Under the pieces are notes generated by a model. That model saw only the letters and a list, made by a program, of their open reading frames with translations. It was not told where the DNA came from and ran no database searches. This document shows positions 37,201-50,400 of a stretch of DNA of 64,000 nt, piece by piece. Source of the stretch: Rhea pennata (taxonomy: Eukaryota > Chordata > Aves > Rheiformes > Rheidae); the NCBI RefSeq assembly GCF_028389875.1, contig NC_084702.1:47677053-47741052 (forward strand), given 5' to 3'. Made by a program: the position numbers and the translations under genes. Within the stretch, counting starts at the first letter, position 1, and each line of letters starts with the position of its first letter.

Positions 37201-40200
37201 AGAGAATCTGTAATTACCATGTGGAAAACTTCATTAATGTAGAAAGCTTTCTGTTAGCCTTTCAATATAAAGCTCAGTCCTAGCTTGGGACAAGCATTAA
37301 CATATACTAAAAACAGTAAAAAGTATATGGTGCAATCTGTTGTTAAATATCTTAATTATTAATTGTCTTACAAATACAGATTTTGAGAGTTAGATCTAAT
37401 AAAGCACTTCGAAATCTAAATTCCACTTAGATGTCTGTTCAAAACCGTAATCCCAAACCATCTAGAAGCTGCTTAGCTACTACCTGATAATACCTAAATT
37501 CACCCCCTGCTGCCTTACTTGACCTTAAAGTTCTCCATATTCTAGGAGTTCTGTTTCCAGAGACATTCAGAGCTGCAAGTCTCAGTAGCTTGGAACTGAG
37601 AAATCAGGGGCATATCCAGGGCTGTAGATGGTAAGCTGACTCTGAGCATGCCCCAAGAGGGGAATGGGCCTTAATATGAAAATGAGGTATGTTTTACAGG
37701 AGGAAAAGTATGTAATTACAGTCTTGTGATTTCAAGATTCAACCCAGTCCTTGTGTTGAGAAGCCTGGAAAGAAATCTGCAGTCAGAAGGGGAGATAGCA
37801 TTAAAGAACAAGCATGTTTTGAGGGAATCTTTTGCACAGGAACAAAAGAACCTTTTTCCATTATCTGTTTTTAGGACTGTTTCTGCTAGTAAGGTTCAAC
37901 AGATACTCAATGAAATGTATTAAATTTTTGAGAAGAAATAATCTCCCTTTGATTGGCCTAAAAGGTTCTAGAATCATGCTCCTTTTGCTGCTTTTTCTTG
38001 AGTGAATTGCACGCCTGAAAATATAAAGGTTGAAGAGCAATTAGCATCACTTAACACTCAGGGTACCATACTCGGATGTAAGAAATGCATGTTTGAACCC
38101 CATCAAGTAAGAAGGTCACCGATTCTCTGGATTCTAATTTGAGGTCAAGTAAATCCTAATTCTTCCACAACATAAAGCTCTTTTGGCAGTTATGAAACTA
38201 GAAAACTAGGTACCTGGATAATATATTAAAACTGTTTATCAAAACACTAACATTTTATTTTAGAGACGTAGAAGTTATTAACAGTTTCCTGAACTAATAT
38301 GTAAGTTTTCCTCTTCACACATTTTACTTTTCTTCAAAGTTACTTGTTTGAATTATTTTTTCAGCTGCTTCCTAATTATTACTTTACAGCCTAACAAAGG
38401 TCCTAATGTATTATGCATTCAAAATACGTCACACAGTAGTGCTCTAGCTCCTGAATATCCATGATCTGTAAGTTGTTAAAGGCTAACAAGATATTCTATT
38501 AACAAAATTTACCAACAGTAACTACTCAAGCATCATGATTTACTTTCAGTTATGTTTTTGAATGCTGAAGTATTTATTTAAAAAATAGGTTAAGATAAAC
38601 ACATTTCTACAGATAAACATCATATAAAATAAGAATGGAGAAAGCTTTTTCATAAATTTATCACCTATGTTCTATGTTTGCAAGAGTACCATACTTGCAC
38701 CTGATACAGGTGGCACTATGAGGATACCTGGTAAGATGGAAAGTTATTTCAATTTCTGAATAATAAGTTACAGTACATCTGTGAATAAATAATATTTTTA
38801 TATTGCCTGCCTTCTCTGTATTAAACTTGTGATTATAACAATTGATTAAAATATATAATATCAAAATATTTCAGTTGCTCCGACAGAGTGTTGATATTTC
38901 CATTAAGCCTATTTTCTAAATGCTTATAAAACATTTAAGTGAAGTTAAAAATAGTATTTTGTTTTGTATTTTACTTATACCTAAATTATTGGCAATAGAC
39001 TAATTTCTAGCAAAAACTTACAACATATATGGTAAAGTTTCAAAATACTAAAAGTTTAGGACTACATGCAACACAGACCAATATTCATACATAACTTTTG
39101 TAATCACTTTTAATATAAAAGTTAGTATGAGGCATATAAGCTGTAATTTAAATAACTGAGCTGCCTACTGATAGAAGCATATCTTGCGATCAAGCATGCT
39201 ATCAGGTATCCATGCAAGTTATGGTTCTAGTTGTGTGCTCATTTTTGTCCATGGCCCTATGCTTCAAAAAACTAAATTTTATTCTTATTTATCCAGTTAA
39301 TTTATGTTTAAAATGTAATTTATGTTGTAACAAATATAACAGCATTAAATAACTTTTTTACCTTTAATTTTTATATATTTAACTTTTCTACCTAGTTTTT
39401 TTCTTAAGTTTTCTTTAGTGATCCTGAAAAAGCAACTTAATGCTCTACATTTAAGTTTCCTTATATGTGAGATGCAGATAACTGTATCTCATATTTTAAA
39501 GAACTTTATGAACTCCAGATGACAAGTTAGAAGTAAAAATTGAATTCAACTACCACTATTCTTATGTAAAACTAACCTTAGAATTCTGCACCTGCAACAG
39601 TCAGTTGAATCACAATCTCCTTTTTTTAGGAAAGGAAACACCATCTTGATTCTTCAAAATATCACCAAAAAAGAAAATCCCTATGATTCTAGTGAGGAAT
39701 TTGAAAAGAATAATTAACCTATAAAATTTTATTGCAATACAGAAACAATTTTTAGATACAAAAAAAATTAAATTCCAGCAATTTGCAGTTTCATTTTCAC
39801 CTCATAGCTATAGTTTCCAGGTACTTTTGAGACAGTCTGCTGTGGTTCTTGGAGAAATACTAAGTAATTTTTTCAGTATTTTTCTGTGTCTTTCTAGGTT
39901 CAGACACTACATAAATTAAATTAAAGGCAGCTGACAAAGCAGAATTGACATAAAGTACAGTAAAACTGACAGTAAAGAGTCTCAATTAAACAAGTATCTG
40001 TCCTTAGATAGACATCTTAATGTACAGGTTGGGTTCATTTTGTCCTCAGCGGTATTATTATACACATATAACGTAATGTCTAGTTAAATGAATGATTGAG
40101 ACCTGTGACCTAAGGAATACTGTTAAAACCTGCCTACAAGGATCATCCTATTCATAATAGTCAAGATTTATCACTTACAACTGAAAAAAAATCCACACAT

Positions 40201-41331
40201 TCAGGAAAAAAAAAACAGATTTGCATAATATGTAGTAGCTTTATGATAATTCATTTTCTACTGACTGCCCATCAAGGAGAGTCAAAGCAAACATCATGCT
40301 AAAATTGCTGAAGTTCTTCACAGGACTGGCATATCTATCTGAAAGGTCACGTCCCTGCACAACCATGGCATCTATTTGAAACACAGTATCAGCTACTGGA
40401 GGAAACTTCTGATTGAGACAAACTTTTTCTGAAGAAAGTCATTAGTGTTAGGGAGTTTTCTCCCACAAAACATAAGAATGATTGTTGACCCCCTTCCTGT
40501 GCTTTCCTATCTCTACCAGTACTGAATAGATACGCTCTTAGCTAAGTTATGTACTTCCTGAATTTTTATATACAAGGACATAAAATATTCTCACACTAGC
40601 GAAGTTGTTCAACAAGTTACTAAAGCAGACTTCTATATCCTATTCACTGTGAGGAAAAAAAATATTTCCACTTTTAGATAATTAGGAAACACTAAACAAC
40701 ATAGTGATGATGCCACATAAGCATTCTGGTGGAATTAAGAATATCTGCTTATATGACTAGAAGTCCCATTAATGAGAACTGCAAGCTTCACCTGAAGTAG
40801 AAAATGAACAGTTACTCAAATGTTTATTAAATGTATCCTTAACTTTGCAAGCCAATAAAGGTTGTAGTAAAATTTTGTATTCTGAGATATTTAAAGAGCT
40901 CACAAGTTAGCTACCCAACTTTCTTGCACTGATACTGTGGCCAAACACAAGGTTCAAAAAAAAAAAAATCCGTTTTCGACAACTTAGCAGCTGAAAATAA
41001 CCATAAAGGGCAATAAAATAAGCAGTAAGGAAACTGAAAGGGGAAACAGAAAAATGGATAGTTACAGATGAGTTATGCAAGAGTCCCATACTAGGTTTAA
41101 TCCTATTGAGTGTGAAATTCTCATGTTTGAAATAAATCCTCATGATACATTTATCACTCTTTTAAGAAAAAAAGTGATTTATTATCAAAGCAAAGAATAT
41201 TAGTAAGTGCAATACAGCATATTATACAGTGTTCAGTATTTATTTTTGCTCTTGATGTGATTTTTGTATTTTAGATAATTCTCAATCTGAAATTTCCCAG
41301 TTGAGATATACTTTGAGTATGTTCAGTCTTC
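31300..41331 (-). other. Convergent intergenic region including the RHOBTB3 3' UTR
   Basis: AT-rich sequence between the 3' ends of GLRX (plus) and RHOBTB3 (minus), with no recognised coding exon, RNA gene or CR1 copy. The RHOBTB3 3' UTR must begin at 41331 and run downward. Many minus-strand AATAAA words occur; examples are 41239-41244 and 41178-41183, close to the stop, and one near 37028-37033 with a GT-rich context. I cannot choose the site used. T-rich runs lie near 33308 and 36591. Confidence 0.6.
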
Positions 41332-41447
41332 TTACATTACTGTGCAATAGCATTTCTGAGAATGGATATAATTCCTGTAAACAGCAAGCTGCTTCAGGTA
41401 CATATCAGAGGGCCATCTGTGCATCTCTACAAAATTGCGCTCGTCCA
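41332..41447 (-). CDS. RHOBTB3: RHOBTB3 last coding exon (C-terminus, CAAX-like end)
   Basis: 116 bp including the TAA at 41332-41334, entered in phase 1 after GCTTTCTTTAG. It encodes [30 protein letters not shown] and KCYCTVM. WPS-MYLKQLA and YIHS-KC-C match the human C-terminus. The last four residues CTVM keep the cysteine and terminal Met of the human CLVM box, which fits prenylation. The 3' UTR follows at lower coordinates. Confidence 0.94.
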
Positions 41448-44400
41448 CTAAAGAAAGCAATAAATGAATTAAACATAGTACACAAACATACAGACACAAG
41501 TGTACAAGCTCAGAAAATATTTTAAAATAGGTTTAAAAATATTAAAAATATTAAGGATATAAACGGATACAGACAAGTGCAGTCCATCTTACTTAGGTCT
41601 TGCATACAATGTGAAAACTTTCTACATTATATTCTTTTGCTATTAAGCCTTACTATAAGGTACTTTTTAAAATGAATACAATACACATTAAAGAGAGCAA
41701 AGAGATCATTCTAGAGGCGCATATTCTCTATCCACAAAAGATAATCAGGAAATCAACAGTGAGAGCTCTTCTATGCTGCAACACAACCAAGGAATGCAGT
41801 TCAATCTGTGTGCCAAAGGCTTGTCTCAAGATCATTACAAAAAGCAATGTGAAGAAGCTAATTAAGAATTTAGTAAGATTTTTGTCTTTTGATTCCAAGT
41901 TTTTGTTTCTGATAAAATAAAATACAAATAACAAAATAAAAATATAGCAGAATTAAGTCATACTGTTTAGGTGAATTCTATTTGACTTTATAAAAATATG
42001 CTTTTTCATCCCCATATCCCAGCTTTTTCTGAATCAGTCTGCAGCAGCAATTGCCTAGTTTTTTTTTTGGGGGGGGTGGGAGATTCAGACCAACTGGAAC
42101 AGAGATTAAAGGACAGTAGAGAGACCTGTAGCTTGAGAATTGACGGAGACAGGCCACTCATTAATAATCAGCAATAGGCAGGCTATTTCATTTGTCTTAT
42201 GAAAATTGCAGAGTTGCACTTGAAGATTTTAACTTTAAGTAAGTAACTCCAGAAATCACCACCTACCTCATGTATCATTGTTCTTTTTGACATTTGACAT
42301 GATAATGGAAATGAAGAGTAAAAATCCTTCTTAATGAAAAAAGCAAAGTCACCTACCAATAGTTGCTCTTCTTTGAGAAGTATATTCTGCATCTGAATTC
42401 TAACTGTGAGAATATTTGTGTCCTGACAAACCAGAAAAGAATGTTTTTCCATGATGTACACGTATTTACATATGCATTTTTATTTCTTCCCTCCATCTTG
42501 CCCACTGCCAGGTCTATGATGTAGAGCATGTCTACCTCTCAGTGAAAAATCATCTGGAAGAGACTCAGAGAACAAAGAAAAGCAAAGGGCAGACTAATGT
42601 GAATGCGGATAGCATGTCTCAAAGAACACCAATTACTGGGAAGATACTCTTTTTCTTTGAGAGAATCCACACATGCTTTCTTCCAGAGGCTGATTCCAAA
42701 TAGTTACTCTGGTAACAGTCACCTGATGGAGATTTAAAAAACTTTATCAAACAAACAACAACTGTAGTACCACTCTGCATCAGCCCTGAATGCTTCAGAA
42801 ATGTTGAAAGCTTGGAGGAAACTCCCAGTGATCACACAGCAAATATTCAGTATGGAAATACTGTACAACTCATCCCTTAGGTCTCTTGGGCTGTGTTAGA
42901 ACACATTCTGATCATTATCTGAAACATCACTTTCATAGTTTCGTAACAGGTTCATATGCAACCTGATACCCATCTGGATAACTGCCTGTATGGAAACAAA
43001 AGAGCTCTTAGAACTTTTCACAGTAGAAACAAACAGCTTAAGAAACAAACTTCTTAAAGGGTATGAAACTGCAATAAGAAAACAAGAGCTCCTTCTTGCT
43101 GCTGATACTATGAAGCAGTTCCGGCCCTAAAAATATAAGGCTTTAGGAAAACCATCGAAAGATTAATCTCTTGCCTGACAGAGATTTGGCACCACCAAGA
43201 TATAAATTTAAGATGAGCATGAAGATACACACTGTCCTTGACGAACACAGAATATCTTTTGAATAGAGGTTACCTATGAAAGCCCAAATCTCATGTACTG
43301 GCCTGACAGAAGTGATGCCACCTTTCCAGATAAGAAGAGACAGGGCAAGAACTAAAGTTTTGGAGAGAGAGAATCCCATGAAAAAAGCCAGCACAAAATT
43401 GGTACCATGCTGGGAAACTGCAAAATAAGTGGCTGTGCCTACATCAAGACCTGCAGGAATCTATAAGCCTTTGAGTATCTGGTCCCATATCCCCCCAGCT
43501 GGAAGACAGAGACAGTTGCCACACAAACCTTCACCAGACTGAAAGACCCAAACCCTTCTGCTTTAAGAGAGAACCTTGAGAGGGTTGAGACCAAAGTTCT
43601 GAAGGAAGAAAGTTACCAAAGAGCATTTTCAAACACAATCCACCATCTGAGCCACCACGGAAGTGAAGCAAACCAAGTCCTACATGAACTGAACCCACCT
43701 GTAGCTGACATCCATCAGCACAGATTTTCTGATCTCTCATTTGTAATCCAGATTTGCAATCCAGCTCTCATTTATAAAATGGGCATTTCAGAAGCTGGGC
43801 AGATGAACCACTGAAAGGTAGATAATATTGAATTGTCCCATGTCCAGAACAAAGCAAAGAGGACCCAGTTCTCCTTTTTTTGTTCATAACAAACAATCGC
43901 AAAGTTATCTGTCGTCCCATGCATATGCAAGCCTTGCAAATGAGGAAAGAGGACCTTTAACATATTTCGGACTGAATCAGCCCACTGATAAGAAAATTCC
44001 ATTTTGAAGACACTGGCTCAGTATCAATAGTCTGAATACTACCACCAGGCAGAAGTGACACATTCATTGAGATCACCTTCATCAGAGTGCCAAACAGACA
44101 TTCCCTCTCAGACAGATGGCAAAACATTCTAGAATTACATGTCAGGAAACAAATATACTCTCTTTTAGAAAATAAATATCAATTCTCTGGAACAACTTGG
44201 ATTTATTTACTTGATCTAATGGAGAATACCACAAGAAACCTATCTTCTTCCTAAAAAAATACCTTAAACAGAAACTATTAGAAGTAACTCATTATCTTGA
44301 GTCGAATGTATAAATAAAACACAGCTATACTTAAAGGGATGGAAGAGTTGAAATATGATAAGCAAACTGCCCTAGCCAATTCAATAATGAGTGGGAACAT

Positions 44401-47400
44401 GGTCATCAGCATACGAACCAAAAGACAAGTGGATGCATCTCTAGCTATATTACTCTTCTGTGTGTCATATGCTACTCCCACAGTAGGCTGGTAGACTACT
44501 ATCTGGCCCAGAATGACTTTGGATTGGATTAGACTGTATATCCTAAAAAAGTCTTATTCATTTCCTCACGTAGAAGTAGCATTACTTGGTATCTCATTTC
44601 TAATCTAAACAGAACTGAAAAAGATTTCTTTTTAAAAAAATATTTGAAAAACTACCTGAAAGATCTTGGAATTCTGGCTTTTGACTGAAGATGAGGTAGT
44701 TAGTGGCAATAAAATGAAGAAGCCAAGTTGACAGGCAATCAGAATTGTGAAACTGCAAGAAGAAAGGAAATACAAACAACATTTGAATACTATCAGGTCT
44801 AAAAGTAGGCGAGAAAAAAAACTAGCATAGCTCACATGTCAAAATACATTATTTTGGATTGTAACTGTCAACACAGCAGTTTATTAAATAAAGTTTTGAC
44901 AGTAAGAGAAAAAGAAGAAAAAGTCATTGAAGGAAATACGTAAACAGATGCAGCCCCATGAATGAATTCTAAAACTCCCCTCCCCTAGCTGTGTGACCTA
45001 ACCCCTGTGCTAGAGATTCTTGCTGCTTAATACTGGCAAGAGTCTTTTAGGACTATTATACAAACACCACCTGGGTGGAGCGCCACACAGGTCAGATACT
45101 CAGTTTTGGATTTTGGATCCTGATTAGTATTAGGTATGAATTAGGTTCTGCACTACTCAGTCCTCTCACAGCCTTACAGTTTAATGCTGTGTAAAGCTTT
45201 CTCTCACCTGGGGAATCAGAGGCAATGAAATGTGGCAATTGAAACCGTGTGTTACCCTATAGAGCTAGGCAGCAATTATCTGAAAGCTTTAGTATGCATC
45301 CATATTATGCTCAAGTTATTTATCTCAAGGTGGATTTTGAAACAGTAGTAAACAAAACACAGTGATATTCATGCTTAAAAATTTGGTAAGTAATTATATG
45401 GTGTTGCCAGTGAAGGAAAGATCATGGGAATGTCTACACATTTACTGAAATAAAAGCACAAAATGAGAACATTTTTTAAAATCTGCACTGTATTACAAAT
45501 GACATTCTAATCATTATAATGCATTTACAAAGAGAAAAACCCAGTAAGTATTTAAATTTGTATTCTATCTCCTGTGAAGTCTCAGAAACAAGGAGATACC
45601 AGCTATTTTGCTTGCTTTACCAATCAAAAATTTCCAAATTGGGTTTAGATTTAAGGATAAAAAAAATCTGTTAATATAAATTAACACTTGATTTATTAAG
45701 TAAGGCATTTCCCAACATACAATAATTTTGAGTTGTTTTATTCCCTTTTTATGAGCATGGCATGTTGGTTTTGCTCTTTCATTCTCTTTCTTTAAGATAC
45801 TCTCTTAACAGTATTCTCTCAGAAATATTACTCCAGTTTTTATTCTCTTCTCTTCTCTTCTCGCAAATCTGTCTTTATTTTCTTTCTATCATTTTGCAGC
45901 CTCTAATCTTTTTGTAACATTTTTTAAAATATATTTCACCCTATTTTCTATCCAATCCAGATCTTCTCTGTTACTTGGACATAACATAGTTTTCTTCTTG
46001 ACCAAAAAAGGAAGTAGTGCACCTTCAGTTGCCTACATCTCTGAGAGAAGTTATGATTAAGGTGAATTACTCCAATGTCTTTTTGATGAACAAAATCAGA
46101 CAGAATATGCTATGACTGTGTATCTTACAATAAAGCTTTGATTTCTTAAAGAAATGAAAGGCTGCAAAAGTCTCATCAGGTCATATTTTAGCCATCCTTA
46201 TGACACCCAAAATCTTTAATCAAAAGATAATATACCAATGTTTGTCCTTGAAATTTGAAATAAGATCTTAAAAATCTTAACAATTATGTTTTAAAAACAA
46301 AAAACCCTCTTTGATTTAGAATCAACATATATAGTCTCACGTAATAGTCTTACGTAAAAAGTAAGTACCTTAGCTTTTCTAAGCAAGCTAACAATACTGA
46401 GTCTTGTAGATGCCAATTCTCTGCTAGGCATACTCTGAAGCTGGGTGATAATATAAAGCTCACAAATATGTTGGAGTCTTGTTACTTGGTACATCTCAGC
46501 ACAAATCAAGAGAGACATAGCTTGGAGAATACTAGCTGAAAAACAGCAAAATATAAGTTACATTTATTTTATTTTTTTGACAAGATGATGAAAATCACTT
46601 TCCATAGAAACTTCTAACAATGTACACAAAATCAAACTGCTGTTGATCCTCTCCTTTTATATTGTTCGTGTTTGCTGCATCACTTTAACAGATAAACGAT
46701 ATAACTTACGGGAAAAGGCTAGTTAGTGACTTTTTAGAAGGCAAGTGTAATACATTGTAGCCTATATACTAACTAGTCATTGCCGCAGCCCATTCTCAGC
46801 AAGATGGGAAAGAACACACACATCAATGTGATGCAAGTTCAATCCCACCTTATTATTCTACCTATCTGGCTTATATATCCTTTCAGAAGGCTCACGTGTT
46901 CACGCACTTTACAAAGCGTCGCTATTGGTTGACTAGCATTGTCCAGGTGTATCTGCTCAGTCTCTAATTGAGTGCTGTGTCGACTCCCTTCCCAGGTGCA
47001 TATACTTTTGCTTATCTTGCAGTAAAATAGCCAGGGCCCCGACAAGTCATATATATCTTAAGGATGCTAAGTCAAATGCTGCTGGTCTATTTAAAAGGAG
47101 TGATAAGTAATAAAAAGATTTAGCCTTCTAATTTTTCCTTCAAAAAAGAAACCTCTATAAAATACATAAAAGAAAATAGAATAATAAGATCTAAGAGGAA
47201 CTACTTTTTAATATATTTATATTTAATATACTTAACAATATTTTTAAAAAACATGATACAGTGTTTGCATATTTAAACTAATGAAAAGGAAACGTTAGAA
47301 AGCTTTAAAAAAGGAAACATGAAAAACCTAAGAGCAAGGTAGAACTATTTAAAAAAGAATACAAAAACAAAAATATTTATCACACCACCATTCATTCCAT

Positions 47401-50400
47401 AAAAGGAAAACTATCTGAATCGAAATAAGATTTCAGATTTAGTACTTAGATGCTCTTCCTACTAAAAAAAACAACGGTTAAGAAACTAAAATTATTTTAG
47501 CTCTATTATTCTTGTCAAATACTTTAGTTTATATATTTTTTCTGATTTTATACATAAATATCAGTTTATATAAAGTATTTTTGCGATTTAAACTTATTTA
47601 TATTAAACTTAACAAAATATATGCCAAACAAAATGACAATTCTGAAATAAAACATAGAACTAAGATTAGAAAGTAATATTCTTTCTGCTGTGAAAAGAGA
47701 ATTCTAGAAGATAGAATGAACCAGAAACAAAGTTATAGATTTTTTAGAGGCTTGCTATGTAAGCAAAAGATAATTACAGTATTTTATTAGTGATATTTGT
47801 ACTGACTGCTTGTTGATTTTACTTGAATAATAAAAATCTTTTATTTGTAAAATATGAAAAAAAAATCTCTTTCCTGAGGCAGGTCATACAAGAAAATGTT
47901 GCCATGTTTCAATGAAGCAAATGCTTTCAACCAATATTTTCAGATTATGCTAGATCTTTAATCAAAAATATGTCCACTAATGTAAAGCAGGCTTTCTAGT
48001 GAGTTTATAGTATCTAGTGCACTGGGAGAAGTTCTGTATTTTAACATTTTACACAAAGGATGAATACTTATCAGGGGACAAGAAAAGAAAGGAAACTGAA
48101 AGATACTGCTACTTTGGTCTCTATCCCTTCATTCTCCATGTCCCAATGTGGGCAAAATGTGTAACAGATATATGTGTATTTTTAAATTTGCTTACCTGGA
48201 CAACAGGAGTCGGTATAGAGATATTCTAGAAAGGAGAGGAAAGTGTCTTTGGAAACCCCATACACTGGAACCAGAATATTATTTGCTTCTAGATAGTTAC
48301 CATTAAACATAGCTGCCATTACCTCACAGCGAGCTACCAGAACTGCTCTGTGGGCTGGTACAGTTGCACCTGCAAGATTTGGAACAAAAGTTCAAGATAA
48401 AATTACATAGATGGTAAGATTTTAATATTAAGGTTCATTTAAGTCTTACACATCACTGAGCATGATTTAAAATTATCTTATAGAGTGTTTGAAATAAAAA
48501 TATCAAATAGATTATTAATAACACATTCACTTTATACCAGTCAGTGTTTACATACACATTGTAGCCACCAGCAAACAAAAGTAGCACATTAACAGATTAG
48601 ATCTTAAAAAGAAATACAATTTATTAACATACCCTGCTCCCAACAGCAGGTATTCTAAATAGGGTAAATGTCAACTAGCATAATATCTGATAGTATTGGA
48701 ATTACAGCAGTTTATACTAATTCAACATCCGGTCCTTGTGTATAAATACACAACTTTGTAAATGCTTATGCATATGAATTATTCACGTTCATTAGTAATG
48801 CCATCGGTAATGAATGCGAGTAGTGTTCTAGAAATAAAACATCCATGTAACCACAGAAAATAGAGAAAGGCAAATTTTCACAGAGGAAATTCCATTAAAT
48901 CATTAAGTCAATAAAATTTATCTAAGTATTTTATTCAAAAGGAATTTCTTGATGTTCTCTTACAAATAATAGGCTATTCCATAAATCATTCCATTTTGTA
49001 ATATTTATAAGTAAATCATTTATTTTACTGCAAAACGTCAAAGATTTAATAAGATTAACAGTCCAGTGTAGTAGGTGTCCTACAGTCCTTTCATGAAAAT
49101 ATAACAATCTAAGATGTTATCTATCAGTCTAACACTGCCAATCCTCTCTGAGCTCACATGGTCTTCTGCAGAGTCCAGCTAAATTCAATAATCCAATCCT
49201 TTATACAAGAAAGTACCAAATCAACAGCAGACAGAACAGCAGCCAACGACAGAATAAGAACTTACAGTCAAATAGTAAAAAAGTATAAAAACTATAATAA
49301 ACAGATCAACTGACATATAAGATACTATATATACTCGGATATAAATTCCAGTCTTAATTTCCTCCTCAATCACATTCAGCTAATTGCTGAATTCAGCTAA
49401 TTGCTTGAAGGCATCTGTCAACTTTTTTGTTTTTGTTCCATTTCTATTTGTCTTTGCTTCCACTTTCAATTTGTCTACACTGCATACAAAATTTATATAT
49501 TTCTATATAAAGAAAACACATGTAAACAGTTTTCTGTATATTTATATATATGTTATACGAACACTGTGTAACACAGAATTTATACAAAATAGGCATGCGT
49601 TTTTTTATCTGCACGCAATTGTATATTCACCTACTCATTAGAAGGCTCAAACCCATTATGAGTCTTACACAAATTTAATGGGCTCCTATTTTTAATGATA
49701 CACAAATACTTTTGTAGGTTAGAAGATCAAAGAAACTCCCAGTATTCAAGGAATTAGACCCAGACTTTAAAATATATTTGCTGGATCAAGACTAAAGTCT
49801 TCAATTTGTCTCAGTTCAATTATTCAATTTTATTAATTGAATTAATAAATAATTATTATATTATTTCAATTATTATAATTATTATTGTGATTGATGAAGT
49901 AGGAAAAAACACTTAGGAGAATCACCAATCAGTCAAAATTGTGAGCAGATATGCATTTTTTAAAAATAAATGTCAACTCATAAACCAGTAATTTTTTTCT
50001 ATAAAATATATAGTGGTGCTACAATTTCATCAACTTCCCACAAAGCCTCTTTCAAGAATGGGACACTGAGCTGAATTGTTTATGTCATCAAACTCAGTCT
50101 TAGTACTTTGTTCTCTTTTTCAAAGGTCTTTTTGTTTTTCCTGCATATTAAACAGAACATCTAAAAAGAATCTGCTTGTCCCCATGTGCTTATTTTTGAG
50201 GGATTAATGCTTCATATTTGGCTCTGAGGTTTAAAGCTGAAAATAATTAAACAATTGTCTAATCCTAAAAGACTATTTCTGCATGGAGGCTGGGTGTGGG
50301 CAAATCAAGAAAAACATTAGCATTTAAAAAACATCTCATTCTTAGTTCACATTCACACATTCAAAGGGTGCAATGCTGTTCTTCTGTCTCTCTTTTTATT

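Noticed and set aside
38050-38110. GTTTGAACCCC resembling a tRNA T-loop
   Set aside because: No A box or paired stems at the right distance.
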